Of a stretch of DNA of 64,000 bases, positions 22,358 through 34,714 are shown one piece after another. A model generated the notes under the pieces. It had not been told where the DNA came from and did no database searches. It worked only from the letters and a program-made list of their open reading frames with translations. The translations under genes and the position numbers were made by a program. This DNA comes from Hirudo medicinalis (Eukaryota > Annelida > Clitellata > Hirudinida > Hirudinidae): assembly GCA_011800805.1 (NCBI GenBank), contig MPNW01000114.1, forward strand, positions 46,213 through 110,212, written 5' to 3'. The stretch's first letter is position 1; each line of letters starts with the position of its first letter.

Positions 22358-25300
22358 ACATCAATGTTATCATTGTTATTATTATTATTCGGCTTGTTTT
22401 TAATTAGCGTTTATTTTATTATCGTTATGTATGTTATTTTTATTGATATCAACTTTATTAACGCTGTTGTCATTGTCCTAAGAGGTTTTGTGTGATGAAT
22501 TCAAATCAGTGGCATCTTTTTGCTTCACCATCCGAAGTAAAAAAAACTGCAATGAATTGTCAGCATGTGTGCAAACATTTATTACTTTGTGCCCAATTAA
22601 CACTACTCTAGGATGATCAGGAAGGATGGTAATGATAATGATTATGAAGGAAGCTCCATCTTCACCTATAGAAGATATCATGCGCAATGTTATTTGTTTG
22701 TTTCACAAAGTAATTAAAATTATCTAAATAAAAAAATTAAATAAATTATTGAAATGCTTATTTAAAAATGCAATTATATGCTCGATACACTGAGGATAAG
22801 ATACTCCTAGCAACCTTTTGAACTTCAAAAAAGAACGCTCAATAATAATAATTATTATTATTATAAGTTAGAAATATTTCACTTATTCATGCGAAATTGC
22901 GAATATCAAACAAAAAAATGAAAGAACTAAGCATGCAATCCAACTGGTACCAAAGATAATTAGGCGAATACCGAAAAAAGCATTTTTACTGAATTAATTC
23001 TGACTGCCTGTATCCGTTGAAGAAAACTCAAAAAGCAGACACGTCATTTGTTTTCAGGAGATCAATTCGACTTATTTTTAACTTGGGTCTACATCAAAAT
23101 AGCGAAACATCTGCAGAGCGGGGGTCGAAAAGAGCGAAGCTTGCGCCAAAATAACGAAAGCCTTTTTTTTTATGACCGAACCAAAATATCTAAAATGAAT
23201 GACCAAAAAAGCGAATTTCGGAAAATATAACGCAACAGCAAATGCTACTTAATTTTCAACTCATTGATATCATTAATGGCGCTATCATAATTATTCAATT
23301 CATCGCGTAACTTGCGCTGATAGTCGCAAAATGTTTTCTTCCCAACCCTGTTCATTTTTTGTCAGGTGACAGTCTCCGCAAACTTTCTTTATGAAGCATA
23401 TCAATGAGGTTATGGAGATTTAAGCCCGAAGTTTCTGCCTTTCTATTGAGGCGACTGAGCCAATTTTCGCAGTCGTCGTTGGTCCGCTGATATTTTCTAT
23501 AACAGGACCATGAAACAGGTGGAAATGTGGTGCTCCTGATCCATTGTTCCTCCACATATTTAAGGATCGGCACGACGTTGTCCCCGCTCCTTTGCTGGAA
23601 CATGCTCAGAAGCAATGGTGATTTCTGAAGCTGGTAGAAAAGGGAGGCTCGAAATCTTCCTTATAATTCTGTACTAGCTCCCCCTTGGTTTGAACTTTAC
23701 GGTCATGCAGTTTTGCTGAATTTGTCTAAAATGTATTAAAATGTTAGCTTTAAGTATTAAATAAACAATATACTTGTTTAAACAAAACCTATAAATTGCT
23801 TAATCACCTCATGCTAGTACTTCTTTTCCTTGCTTCTGTCGTTACGTTGGTTATGGGTCATCGCTGTGATGGTTTAGGGCTTTAGCTATTTTTTATCAAA
23901 AGTCTTCGATATTTTGATATGTGATCTTAGGTATTTTGGTGCGTGGTCTTAGATATTTTGGTATAGGGCTTTCGCTCTTTTGGTATACTCTTTGGCACCC
24001 CCTTTAGGGTATGCCCCTTTATGCTTTTACTTTTAGAAGTCAGGCGCAAACGTTCCATGTGACCCCAAATGAGGCTCTGTTGAAAATGATTGTAGAAATG
24101 TATTTTCGCTTTCAATTACAGATACTTTATTAAAGGAGAAATAGTCGTTCTTAATATGGCTTTATCATCTCATTTGAAGTAAAAGCGAATTATATCAACG
24201 ATTTAGTTTTAGCTTACTTGGATCATATTCCTTTGCTTTGTTTTCTGGACCAACGTATTACCAAATTCCGACATGCCTCCGTCGAAATCTAACACCAAGT
24301 TATTAGCTAATAAATAATTTCTTTCCACTTTTGGAAATATTTTTTGAGGGGGGCATCTGATGATGTTGCCAATGTAGAGCATCAGAATTTAATGCTTCAG
24401 TTCTTGAGAATGACAAGCAATAAAAGTAATTTTGTGGACATTTTGGGAAGGATAAGGTTTAACCTCCTGAAAAAATGTGATATGTTACCAATATCTATGT
24501 CTCTATATCTTGAATTATTGAATTACCTGTATCTCTTTAACATTCAGCAATTTTATGCTTTATCAGTTTAGGTTAATGCGTGGCTCGAAAAGATTACGCT
24601 ATCAATGTAAACAATTTTTTCCGAAGAATAAAAATAGAATGGAAAGTTTAAATTCAAAAGAAAGTCGTGTGACGTTTCAATTGGTGGCCTAGAAAGGTAT
24701 CTTTCAATCATGTCGTGCGTTTATGACCGCACAAAATTAGAGGACTTTGTTTTAAATTTGTTTTCATTTGCTGAATCTCAAAGTTTTACGTGGAAACCAT
24801 TCGGTTGAATATTTTAAAATAAATAACTAATTTTTTCTATAAATAAATAATTTCTTTAAAGACTCCAGCTGAGCTCAAACCCGAGCGAAATTAATTAAAA
24901 CTCGGTAGTCTATTTCTATTTTCGGTTTGATGCAATAAATGAACCATTTTTGTGAATAATCCTAACAAAAAAAATGATTTTAAAAAATCCCCTCAAAAAT
25001 TTTCTAAAAACAATAATCTCGACCGACAAAGCGCTATAAACTTTTCGTTTTATGCTTCTTGTTTTCTTGAAAATGTGAATTTAAAATTAATTTGAATAAT
25101 ATCATTGAAGCTGAATTTATTTTCCGCATTTCAGGTTACGGTCACATCGCTCCTAAGACTGAACTCGGTCGAGTAATTACAATATTTTATGCAACGTTTG
25201 GAATCCCGCTCACTCTTCTTTCCATCACTCACGTTGGTGGATTCATGGCTACCGTCTTTCGTTTCCTCTACAAAAACATCTTCTGTGGCCTCTGCTGCGT

Positions 25301-25976
25301 TTGCTGTCGTAGAATGAAGAGTAGAAGTGTTGCACGCCAAGCATCTGATGAAGAAAAAGAGGCTGGCGGACTTGTGAGGCCACAGAGAAAATTATGTCAC
25401 TGCTGGAAGAAACAGCTCAACAACAACGATAAACCGACCAGCCCCACGAAGGAATCCCTTCTCAAACAAAGCGAACACAAGGACGACTCAAAACTGAGTC
25501 GATCAGCCATTGCAACGCAGAGATTGAGACATTCGTACAAGATTATCGTCCAATGGAGACGAGGAATCCATAACGCCTTGTTCACTGAAGACAACAAGAA
25601 CATCCAGGTACCGATCTACGTCAGTCTACTGCTCATTGGAGGGTACATTGCTCTTGGGGCACTGCTCTTTGGTCTATGGGAGAAGGAATGGAACTTCCTC
25701 ATTGGCTGCTATTTTTGTTTCATCACGCTCTCCACCATAGGTTTTGGGGACTTCGTGCCTGGTACGAGTGTGGATCCTTCGTCTTCTCAAGAGAAACTCG
25801 TCCTCTGCTCCTTGTATTTGATTGTTGGACTCGCCCTGTTGGCCATGTGCTTCGATCTCATGCAGGAGGAGGCACGCCATGTCTTCAGATCATTTGGAAA
25901 GAAACTCGGATTGTTGCCGAAAGAGGAAGTGAAGCTCACAGCCGACCAAAATAAATTGCCCCAAGATTCAATTTAG
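20886..25976 (+). CDS. Two-pore-domain (K2P/TWK-type) potassium channel
   Basis: This is a background K+ channel subunit of the plasma membrane. Exons are 20,886-21,585 and 25,135-25,976 (513 residues). Visible features are: a basic cytoplasmic N-terminus; M1 about residues 113-140 (VLGFLLSTLGLFILLISYTI); a cap loop with two N-glycosylation sequons (NTT, NWS); first filter TIGYGH (232-237), whose Gly codon is split by the intron; M2; an unusually long M2-M3 loop of about 110 residues with basic and Ser-rich stretches; M3; second filter TIGFGD (434-439); M4 with LIVGLALLAMCFDL and a short tail. The start at 20,886 is the first ATG after an acceptor-like site; an upstream coding exon is possible. 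The layout and sequence resemble invertebrate TWK channels, with TRESK the nearest vertebrate analogue for the long loop. Exon 1 is richer in GC than its surroundings. Confidence 0.93.
22313..22390. repeat. (TCA)n/(TTA)n microsatellite in the K2P intron
   Basis: About thirteen pure TCA units followed by mixed TTA units, within the channel gene's single large intron. Confidence 0.95.
23345..23660 (-). pseudogene. MULE-type transposase remnant in the K2P intron
   Basis: An open minus-strand frame (23,615-23,352) contains VVPILKYVEEQWIR, FPPVSWSCYRK, RTNDDCENWLSRLNRKAE and LHNLIDMLHKES. I recognise the pattern F.....W.Y......RTNN..E.W...L... from the C-terminal part of Mutator-like (MULE) transposases and their domesticated relatives. 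Only this end is visible, it sits antisense in an intron, and no termini were found. It is a dead fragment. Domestication seems unlikely at this length. Confidence 0.55.
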
Positions 25977-27146
25977 CACATCTAAGAGGATGCTTTAATA
26001 ATTGCTGTAATAATACCACATTATAATATTATAAACATATTAGCATACCATCATTATTGTAATTATTTTTTACAAAAGCTTGCAAACATTCAATCGTTGA
26101 TAGAACAATGGTTAAGCAAGGAAGCTGCATTTCATCGATGTTGAAATGAAAAATTGTTCACCAAAGAAGTTACATAGAACCTCGAATTTTATCATTCGTG
26201 GTCGTAATATGTTTCTCGCCTTATTGATTCGTGTGTTTATTCAGCTTACAAGTGAATTTCTCCAAGCATATCTTCCGTCATGTTCATGAATGCAAACAAT
26301 TTTATTGTTTAAAAAGGCATTGAGTTGTCCTTTTGAAGGATGCATTAGCTTTATATTTTTCTGTTACGGTTTTATACTTTTGTTAACAGTCTAATTATCA
26401 CAAAAATAAGCTAAAGCAACTCTTCTGATAGTGTTTACAGTTTTGCAGAACTTTGTTAATGCTCTTTAAAATGCACAATCTTTAAAGATGGTTCAGGAAA
26501 ATCAATGAAAGTCTCGCTATTTAAGAATGTTTGCAACGCGAAATCAGCCTAAAAGGAACCTTATCGACATGATAGAACCACGTAAATCGAACGGACACAT
26601 AAAATAAGCGTGGGAGGAGCCACCTGACCATGAAAACCAAGCTCGGAAATGAACGCTAAATTGCCTACATAATGCACTTTTAATGTGCAGTACTTAGTGC
26701 ACTTATGCACTACAAAATGTCGGCTTAAATAATGTCAACTTACATTTTATTACTATGATCAATTATTATGTTAAACAGCGCGACTCCACAAAAGCAATAG
26801 TTTATTTGAAATTTATTTGGCAAGAGTTGCCCATGAAAATGTGGTGAAAGCTGTTCTGCGAATTTATTGTGATAATTTAATGAGGTGTCTTTAATCTCGC
26901 TGGTGTCGGACTGAAATAGAAACGTGAAGTTTAAGATGTCGGATTGAAGCAGTTTTCTAACAGCGAGTGTATGTAATCCATTATACTCCATCATGAAGTT
27001 AAATATTCTTTAATTAAATTAACTAGTACACGATTTAATCAATAGCACGACAATCTCAATGCTCAACCAGACACGAAGAAGTTTTAAGAATTAATAAGTT
27101 TACATTGGCCCTGAAGCTCCAAGTGAACACACGCCACTAATTATAA

Positions 27147-27182
<36 letters not shown>

Positions 27183-28050
27183 TGATGATGATGATGATAA
27201 TATCACTGTATTAAATATCTGAAACTTAAATAAGTTTTGGTTAAAGCATCACAATTTTTCGATTCACCAATTCCCCTAATCAAAATTGTCGAAAAAGCAA
27301 AGTAAAATTGGGTGTTTTTCAAATTGCAAAATTGTATCCTTCAGAAATGATCTGGTGCATTTGTATTAAAAATGTAGAGGTTTTCAGACGAAGAAATGTT
27401 TTGAAAGATGTGACGTCAACCATGAAATGTTTTGAGTTCTTTCTTCATCGATCCTTCTGTCACCACTTGCAGGCTTGATCTCATTCAGGAACATGACGTG
27501 TTCTGTGACAAACATGAAATACGTTCATAATTCGTTCTCGTAAATGAACGCATTTCAGTCTCTATTGAAAACAATCTTGTTTTTCTTTGAGCTGTTCAAG
27601 ATTGTTTCCAACATAATAGTTAATCTTCTAAAAATCTTTCAAGAAATTTCATTTGATCTCCCGGTTCAGTTGGTGTTTGTATTGCTTGTGAGTTAAAATT
27701 TACCGAAACAGATATTTAAATTTAATTATGATAGTCTTCAACTATTTCGCCAAAAGTTCGGTAAATGACATGTTTTTAAATAAAATTCCAAAGCCTTTAA
27801 ATGTCACTTGAAAACAGTTTTCAGTCTAAAGTATGTTTTCTCAGTATGAGAATAAATAAACAGAAAATTTCAATGAATTTATTTGGACGCTAGTCTGAAT
27901 CAGAACAATTAGGGAGCACATTTATGTTTTTTATGTCTGGCTTATTCCTTGAAATAAGATCTCGCATTCAGCCCACGACCGTGCGGGGAATGTAAATACC
28001 TCCGATCAGAGTATCCAGTGAAATATTTTTCCGGCCTGATCGACACAAAT
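25977..28050. other. Intergenic region between the K2P and PTIP-like genes
   Basis: It holds the channel 3' UTR region, a pure (GAC)n(GAT)n run at 27,147-27,199, and otherwise unremarkable AT-rich sequence. I see no exon chain. Confidence 0.5.
27147..27199. repeat. (GAC)n(GAT)n microsatellite
   Basis: About twelve GAC units followed by about six GAT units with almost no interruptions, which makes it one of the purest arrays in the window. Confidence 0.97.
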
Positions 28051-28080
28051 CACGTCAGGGATGTCATTTCAGCTATTTTC
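28051..28080 (-). mobile_element. MITE family 2, terminal fragment
   Basis: gtcagggatgtcatttcagc is the reverse complement of the terminus gctgaaatgacgtccctg that closes the copies at 37,932-38,042 and 53,217-53,359. Only this terminus is present, so the copy is broken. Confidence 0.5.
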
Positions 28081-28146
28081 TTGGCTCTCTTCTCAACACT
28101 TTCAAAATTTTCTCATACTCTGCTGACAATACGTCTTGGTTGTCAG

Positions 28147-28278
28147 CAAGGCCGCCAAGGGGGTGGGGCAGGGGGTAAGTGCCCAGGGGCATATTTTTGC
28201 TTTTCCATTAACAAATTGACATAAGATAAGCTCGTGACCGCTATGCTTAGGGGCACGAAATTTTTGTCGGCAACCATG
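28147..28278 (-). mobile_element. hAT-like MITE, family 1, copy 1
   Basis: The minus-strand reading runs catggttgccgacaaaaatt ... atgtcaatttgttaatggaa ... cttggcggccttg, matching the copies at 44,859-45,003 and 60,443-60,641. The flanks gttgtcag (28,139-28,146) and tttgtcaa (28,279-28,286) agree at six of eight positions, as expected for an aged 8-bp target duplication. It carries no coding capacity. Confidence 0.75.
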
Positions 28279-28761
28279 TTTGTCAATCTCAAAAGTTCAA
28301 GGGTCTTTGACGTTTCTAAAGATAAAAGTCGAGGCAACTCAACTTGGAAATGATGATCTTTGTAGCTTCTCATTACCCATCACTTCCCAGTCAGGGGAAG
28401 GGGCAACAGCTACTCAGGGGCCAAATAGAAAGGAATCAGCCCGCCATCGCCCGAAGTGTCACTTCGTGGAAAATAGTTCAAAATAGCCTGTCCGGAATCG
28501 GTGTTTTTTTCAATGCATGTGCGACCGGATTGACTAAGACTTTCTTTGAAAATTTAATAAAGAAGTCAGTTTGAATGTTTTAAATTGAATCTCATCATTT
28601 GTGAACATGCAAGATACCCATGCATTTAATATTTAAAAATTTAAAATTTATGTTTTAATTTAGTAAAATCTTATTAAATTTGTTATCTGCATGAAATGAC
28701 TTAGCAGATGTTCACTTTTGATTTTGGAGTCACAACTTCGGTTCCGTGGATTTTCATTTTA

Positions 28762-31700
28762 ATGGATTTTGAAGAAGTGCCTTCCGATTTGTTCGTTACA
28801 GTTAAATTTTATGTTATTGGAAATATAAATCCAGAGGTTTGATACGTTTCCTTATATCTATACAATTGTCTTGAGATTTTACTTAAATATGAAGAATGGC
28901 TAAACAGCCGACCAAACAACACAATAATCGTTTTGTGAATTCCTTGGTTTATTATTTACTATTAAATATTTTTGATAAACTTAAGAACCATTTGAAAAAC
29001 TTTAATGTTAATGTGGAAAATTGAATAAACTCTAATATTAACCTTGGTGACAAGATAATACTAATATCTACTGCTATTATTTGTGTCGTGATATTGTAAA
29101 AATTATATATAAATTTAATCCTTTGTCATGTAACATTGCATCTACATTTACATGTGAAATTGAACATTTCTGAGATAGGGAGAGATGACATTGTTTCAAC
29201 TAAATTTATGAGAAATTAGTGATTCTATTGCCACTCTTTGATCAATAAAGAAATAAAAACTTTGAATTCGCAGATAGAAAAGTTGCTTCTGAAAGGTGGA
29301 GCACAAAAGCACCAATATCTGAGTGACATTTTGACTCATTGCATTGCTGATGAATTTGATGAAGAGATCACAGAAGCAAAGGAATTATTTCAACTTACTG
29401 TTGTTAAGGTAAGACTTCCTTTTATATCCAATGCCAGAAACTTTGAACATGGAAAGTTGTGTTAATTAAATGTTTGTAGTATAGTTTAGAATTGAAAATG
29501 TAATTAGTGCATTATTTGTGGGATTTTGATGGTAAGTTAGAAATATCTATCTAAATCAGTGTACGTAGGGGGAGGGCAATTTTAAAATCTGTGCTTTTGG
29601 TTGGCATAGTGATAGCGTGCTTCACTTTCAACTTTCAAACAGAAGCTAAAACCCTAATTTAATGAACTTTGCAAGAAAACTATTGTTTACATTTAGCTGA
29701 ATGATGTAAATGATTTGCTACTGAAGAAAGGAAATCAACTGGATATCACTAAATGAGGAGACTTGAGATTGAAACTAAATTGATGTCTAATATAAAATCT
29801 TTTTGCAACTCACATAAACTTCAAGGATCCCATAAGCAGTGACAAATTAACTTACTTACCTTTAACGAGCTCCAATTGTATTACTTTATTGTTCTAATAA
29901 TAAAACGAATGACTTTGTTATGTTATTTGAGAAGGGGCACAGGATCTTATGAAAATGATTTAGTGGGGCATTAGCCAAGAGTATTTGGAAACACTAATCT
30001 AAATCATCTTTTTAAGAAATTTTTTTGTGGCAATGTTTTGTTGTTATCTTTAATGATATATGGCAGGCTTTGTTGCTATTGTATCTTGTAAATAGTAATA
30101 CAATTAAAAATGGCAGAGGAGCTAAAACAGCACAACAGTTTCATTGACTCATGTTTTAGTTCAGAAGTGTTAAGCAGCCACAAATGCATCAAATTGCAAT
30201 TGCTGAAGTCAATTTGATTGCAACAGGTTAATTGATCAATATTTTATTGCCACAGAGTTCATGGGTCAGACAGTCTCTTCTGTGCAAATGTCTTCTGCCG
30301 TATCCTTTTTAACTTTAAATTCTATTATTTGCTCCGGTCGCAATATTTTTTCTTCGTTGTTTTTCATCTCTGGCTAATAAATCTGTTGTTTCTTAAACAT
30401 AAATGATAGGATTTTCAACAATATTTAATTATGTTGTAATAACCATTTATTTACTCCAAATGCCGATTTCTTAACTCATAAATAAGAGCCAAGGCTTTTG
30501 ATGCTGACTTTTCAGATAATTATTTCTCAGGCATAATTGCTTGTCCTTCCAAGGTTGGTTTTTAAAACCAGTAAAAAACAAAACATTTGTTTGTTTATAT
30601 TTTAAAATTTATTTGGAGATAGTTGAGCAAAAGAGACCACCTCTTAATGTGGTGCCTCATAACAACTCATGGTGGAGAATACAAAAACAAGTTTGATAAA
30701 ACAGTCACACATCTCATCACAAATTCCATATCGGGGGTTTGACTTTTTTTAATGTTCTCTTAGAACCAATTCAGATAAATAAAATCTTGAACAGGCAAAA
30801 TATGAATGTGCATCTAAGAATAACGTTAAAGTCGTTTGTGCTCTTTGGATAACTGAGAGTATTTCAAACAAGAGGAAGTTATTGGAATCTCAATACCATC
30901 CAAAACACTTCACTGTTTGTTCCATGAGCCCGATGACAGAGACCAGCCAGGAAGCAATCGATGACAAACTGTTGGACAGTCGATCGGATCCTCCAGAGGA
31001 TGTCCAACCAAGTTGTACCTCACCACTGGAAGACTTAGGAAGTGATTTGGAGGGGAGGAACATAGAACAGTCAAATGCCAGGTTTGTAATGGTGAAGTAT
31101 TAAATTCATCTTTTCACAGGCAAAAATAAAGAAAATTGCTATGATAAATATTTTATTGTAAATAAGTGTTTGATTGACATAATTGATTTGTTTTACCTGA
31201 GTTAAGTGACTAGTTTACAACTCTGTTTGCACATTTGAATTTGCAGGGAGGACGTGCCTAATACTACCATACAAGTACTGTAACATTTACATCTCCATGT
31301 TAATCATTAAGATCACTAAAAGTAATTTTTTTAGGAACCTTCTCTTGAGACAAAATTTTATGGACATGACCCAAATGAAAATTGTGGGTTGGAGAACATT
31401 TGTATATTTCTGAGCATCATATTTTCACAGGTTAAGGAAATCAGAATGTAATGAATATAACATTTTATTTGTAGTACCTACTGCAATGTTTCTTCATGGC
31501 TGCATTTTCCACATTTGTGATTATCAAAGTGATCTAGCAAAAGAGGAGATAGATCTATGGGAGCAGGTTAGCAATCTCTCGCTTTAGGTTGTATCATGTT
31601 AGAGTTTGTGTTTGGAATGTTGAATCACTTAACATTGCTGATTGTGCAATTGCAGGTAATTGAACTACATGGTGGACAGGTTGATGATCAGTATTCAAGC

Positions 31701-34037
31701 AGAGTTACGCACGTGCTTTGTGAGCATCAAAAGTCCTCCACTTTCCAACAGGTGAGTTCATGAAAGCATCTATTTGAGGGTTGATATTACATGATGTTGT
31801 AATGCCCTTTTCAGGCACTTAAGGACAATAAGAGAATTGTGACAGCATGTTGGTTGAATGACTGTTTGGTTGAGAAGTGCATGTTGGTTCCTTCCAGTGT
31901 ACTACATGTTCCTCAGCCATTTGGCAAGGAGAAGCCTTGTGCAAACCAGGTACATCTGCATTGCATTAAACTAAATTGTTTTTATGCCTAAATATTATTT
32001 CTCCAAATTAGTTATTTTACATTTAGATGGTATTCCAGTAGTGCAAAGGTTTTACTTACTGCTACCTTCCATCTTAACTTTTAATGGTTGAGCTGGATGT
32101 ATTCTTAGTTTGCCTCCAAAATAAATAAAGGCATGTTCCTTAATTCAGGTCATTTCTGTAACAAATTTTGTGGGAGAAGAACGAATCCAAATAAAGAAGC
32201 TCATCCTGTTACTTGGGGCAAAGTACTCAGGATGCATGACAAGGGCAGTTTCTGTGCTTGTGGCTAAGAGGTGAGAGTCACACACCTTTGTTCAAGAAAA
32301 GGAAAGTTCATGTGATGCAATCATTACCATAACAATCAGGCAGTAGTGGCAGGGAATGGCCTGCTCAACATATGGCATTCAAAATAAACATGTCCATATG
32401 CTAAATTTAATGATGTCTACCCGTTGAAGTGAAATAATGTGTTAGGGGCCATCCATAAATGACATTGGGCACTTAAGGGGATGGGGTTCAAACATTTGTG
32501 ATGATATGTGACAAGGTGGGGTTAAAAAATTGTGACATCACATCAATTGAAGATTTTTGAAAAACAAATAAATAGAAGAGAAATTTTTGCTACCCAATGC
32601 ATGAAATTAGATGATCTTCCTCTGTCACCAAACCCTTATCGATTTGTTCCATATGACTTGTGTTGTCCTTCAATGAAATCCATACTGAGTGGCAGGATTT
32701 GCAAGAAATATCATTTGTATTTGCTTCCTCAGTGATGTTGTGCAACCATCTTGTGACACACAAGCAGGAAGCAATTTCTTTGCCCAAACGTATCAGTGAA
32801 AATGTAGCTCGTCGAAATTATAATAGAGAAATTATGGCAATAATAGCATATGGAGAAAATGGAGAATATGCAGAGTGGATTGATGATGACTATTTAGAAC
32901 TAAATGAAAATGAACAATACCACCAGAGAAAATATATCCTGCTCTGCCAATTTATTCATTGAATGAACATTTCTCATTGCTGTGGGAGAATTGGGAACAA
33001 TAAAACATCTTATTACATCACTAACTCACTGAACACATTACTTTCATTTAGCAATTTTATTTGCAGTTTTGTTAATTATTAAAGACATTAAATTTAATTT
33101 TCTTGTGCATTTTTTGAAAAATAGTATTTATTATTATATCTTTCTTTTTTGAGGAGAGTCAAAACTTTGTGATTCTATATTAGTGGGGGTATAGTTTATT
33201 GTGACAAAACATGATAATGGGGAGGGTGGGGTGTAAAAAACAGTCCAAAATTGACATCATTTATGGACAGCCCCTTACTCGAAGTGAAAATTGTCCATCA
33301 TTGTTAAAATGATTAAAAAAAAAAAGTAGGCTTTCCTTGTAATTGCAGTCCTACAGGCTCCAAGCACAACAAGGCATTGGAGTGGAATGTGCCTGTTGTC
33401 AGCCTTGATTGGCTCATTGAGTTGGCTTTTGGAAATTTGGAAGTGTTGAGACTTCCTATCTCAAAACAATACAAGAACTTTGATTGCAGAGGACTCTCCA
33501 ATATGCAAGAAAAAATCTTTCACCTTATGAGTTAGGTTTTTTTTGATCATTTCATAGAGCAATCTCTTTTAAGTCACTAACGATAGCAGGTTTTGTGTAA
33601 TGTTACATAATGTGGACACATAATTTTTAGATCATGCTGAGATGTTTGAGTTGCTGAGCTATCAACAAAAGCATCTGCCTTTCCATTAGCTCAAAGCCAA
33701 AGCACTTCACCTAGTTTTGATCAAATATTTTGCCACATTAACTTTCATACTTAGTATTTTATATTAATCAAGCACACATTTATACTAATTATTCAATTGG
33801 ACTCCAGATGGCTGGAAAGTGCCTCTAAAGGTCAAAAAGGACATTCTGGAGGTATGTCAAGATCTAATGAATTTAGTGGTCTGTATACAATTATTAATGT
33901 TATCAATATATTACTATAATGCTCAAATTTCTAAGGAGTGCAATGATTCAATACCCAATCAACTTCAGTCTCTACCAGCCGACCTTGAAGTATGCAGGAC
34001 AATCCTTGAAAATAAAGAAAATTTGATGACCGAATGA
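28762..34037 (+). CDS. PTIP (PAXIP1)-like BRCT protein, short form
   Basis: This is a nuclear protein of the PTIP family, which links histone H3K4 methyltransferase complexes and DNA-damage signalling. Fifteen exons with consistent phases (523 residues): 28,762-28,836; 29,274-29,408; 30,256-30,299; 30,487-30,553; 30,623-30,736; 30,795-31,081; 31,247-31,274; 31,335-31,383; 31,475-31,566; 31,656-31,751; 31,815-31,949; 32,149-32,270; 33,349-33,530; 33,808-33,851; 33,936-34,037. BRCT1 is about residues 11-97, BRCT2 100-190 (CLITTHGG, ALWITE), BRCT3 276-366 (VIELHGGQVDD, VTACWLNDCL) and BRCT4 374-465 (LLGAKYSG, VVSLDWLIE). The start MDFEEVPSDLF and the post-BRCT4 motif NGWKVPLKV match PTIP closely. 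The Gln-rich linker and the BRCT5-6 pair of vertebrate PTIP are absent: a stop follows soon after BRCT4. A PIF/Harbinger-like transposon lies in intron 12. The last intron (84 bases) is in frame and free of stops. Confidence 0.88.
32445..33274. mobile_element. PIF/Harbinger-like (ISL2EU-type) DNA transposon, non-autonomous
   Basis: The left end ggggccatccataaatgaca and the right end tgacatcatttatggacagcccc form imperfect terminal inverted repeats. Both sides carry TTA (32,442-32,444 and 33,275-33,277), the 3-bp target typical of PIF/Harbinger. Subterminal sequence is G-rich (gtgacaaggtggggttaaaa; ggggagggtggggtg). Inside, an open frame of 50-100 codons (32,660-32,962) shows no DDE motif I can recognise. 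The element lies in intron 12 of the PTIP-like gene. The ISL2EU label is from memory of the ggggccgtccataaat terminus. Confidence 0.75.
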
Positions 34038-34714
34038 CTTTGGTGTGCCTCCACTAACACTTGCAAATTTGGAAAATTGCTATTTATGTGATTGATATAA
34101 CTAACATAATATTTTTGGAATATAATTTTGTTAAAATTAATTTCTTGCTTCTACATAAATGATCTTAGAAAAAAAAAGATTTAAAGAGGCAGAGCACCAT
34201 AAAGGTCTCAAATTTACGTAAACTAATATTTTAAGATTTAATGGCAACCAAATGAACACAGGATAATTGCACACAAGACAAATGAATACATTAAAATTAA
34301 ATGCAAAGTGTTGCGAATTGCATTCGGGTATGTAAATGTAAATTCAACACTGGATGGTGTAGATACGTGTAGTGAAGGGAGATCAAAAAATATACAGTAT
34401 GCATATACTATCCTTAGAAAAATTGCAGTTCAAACTTGTAGTAAGTTTACTTGAAAGGTTGAGTTTGTTTAAAACATCAGTTTTAACAGTTTGCAGTCAA
34501 TCAAATTCACTCCTGCTCAGCTCTAAATAATAAATAGCTAGAAGAACAAGGAAAACATACTCAGGTGATTTGTAAACATCATTTACACATCCAAAAGCAA
34601 TATGTTCAATTATTGTGTAATCACTTGTCATGAGTCCAATTGTCTTGTGTTCATTTGTCATGGAAACGACTTTAAGTAACAGAATATATAAGTTTAAGGT
34701 TGGGAGTGAATCTT

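Noticed and set aside
23352..23615. Domesticated MULE/FLYWCH gene in the K2P intron
   Set aside because: Only one C-terminal fragment is visible, with no N-terminal domain, splice signals or start, so a dead transposon remnant is simpler.
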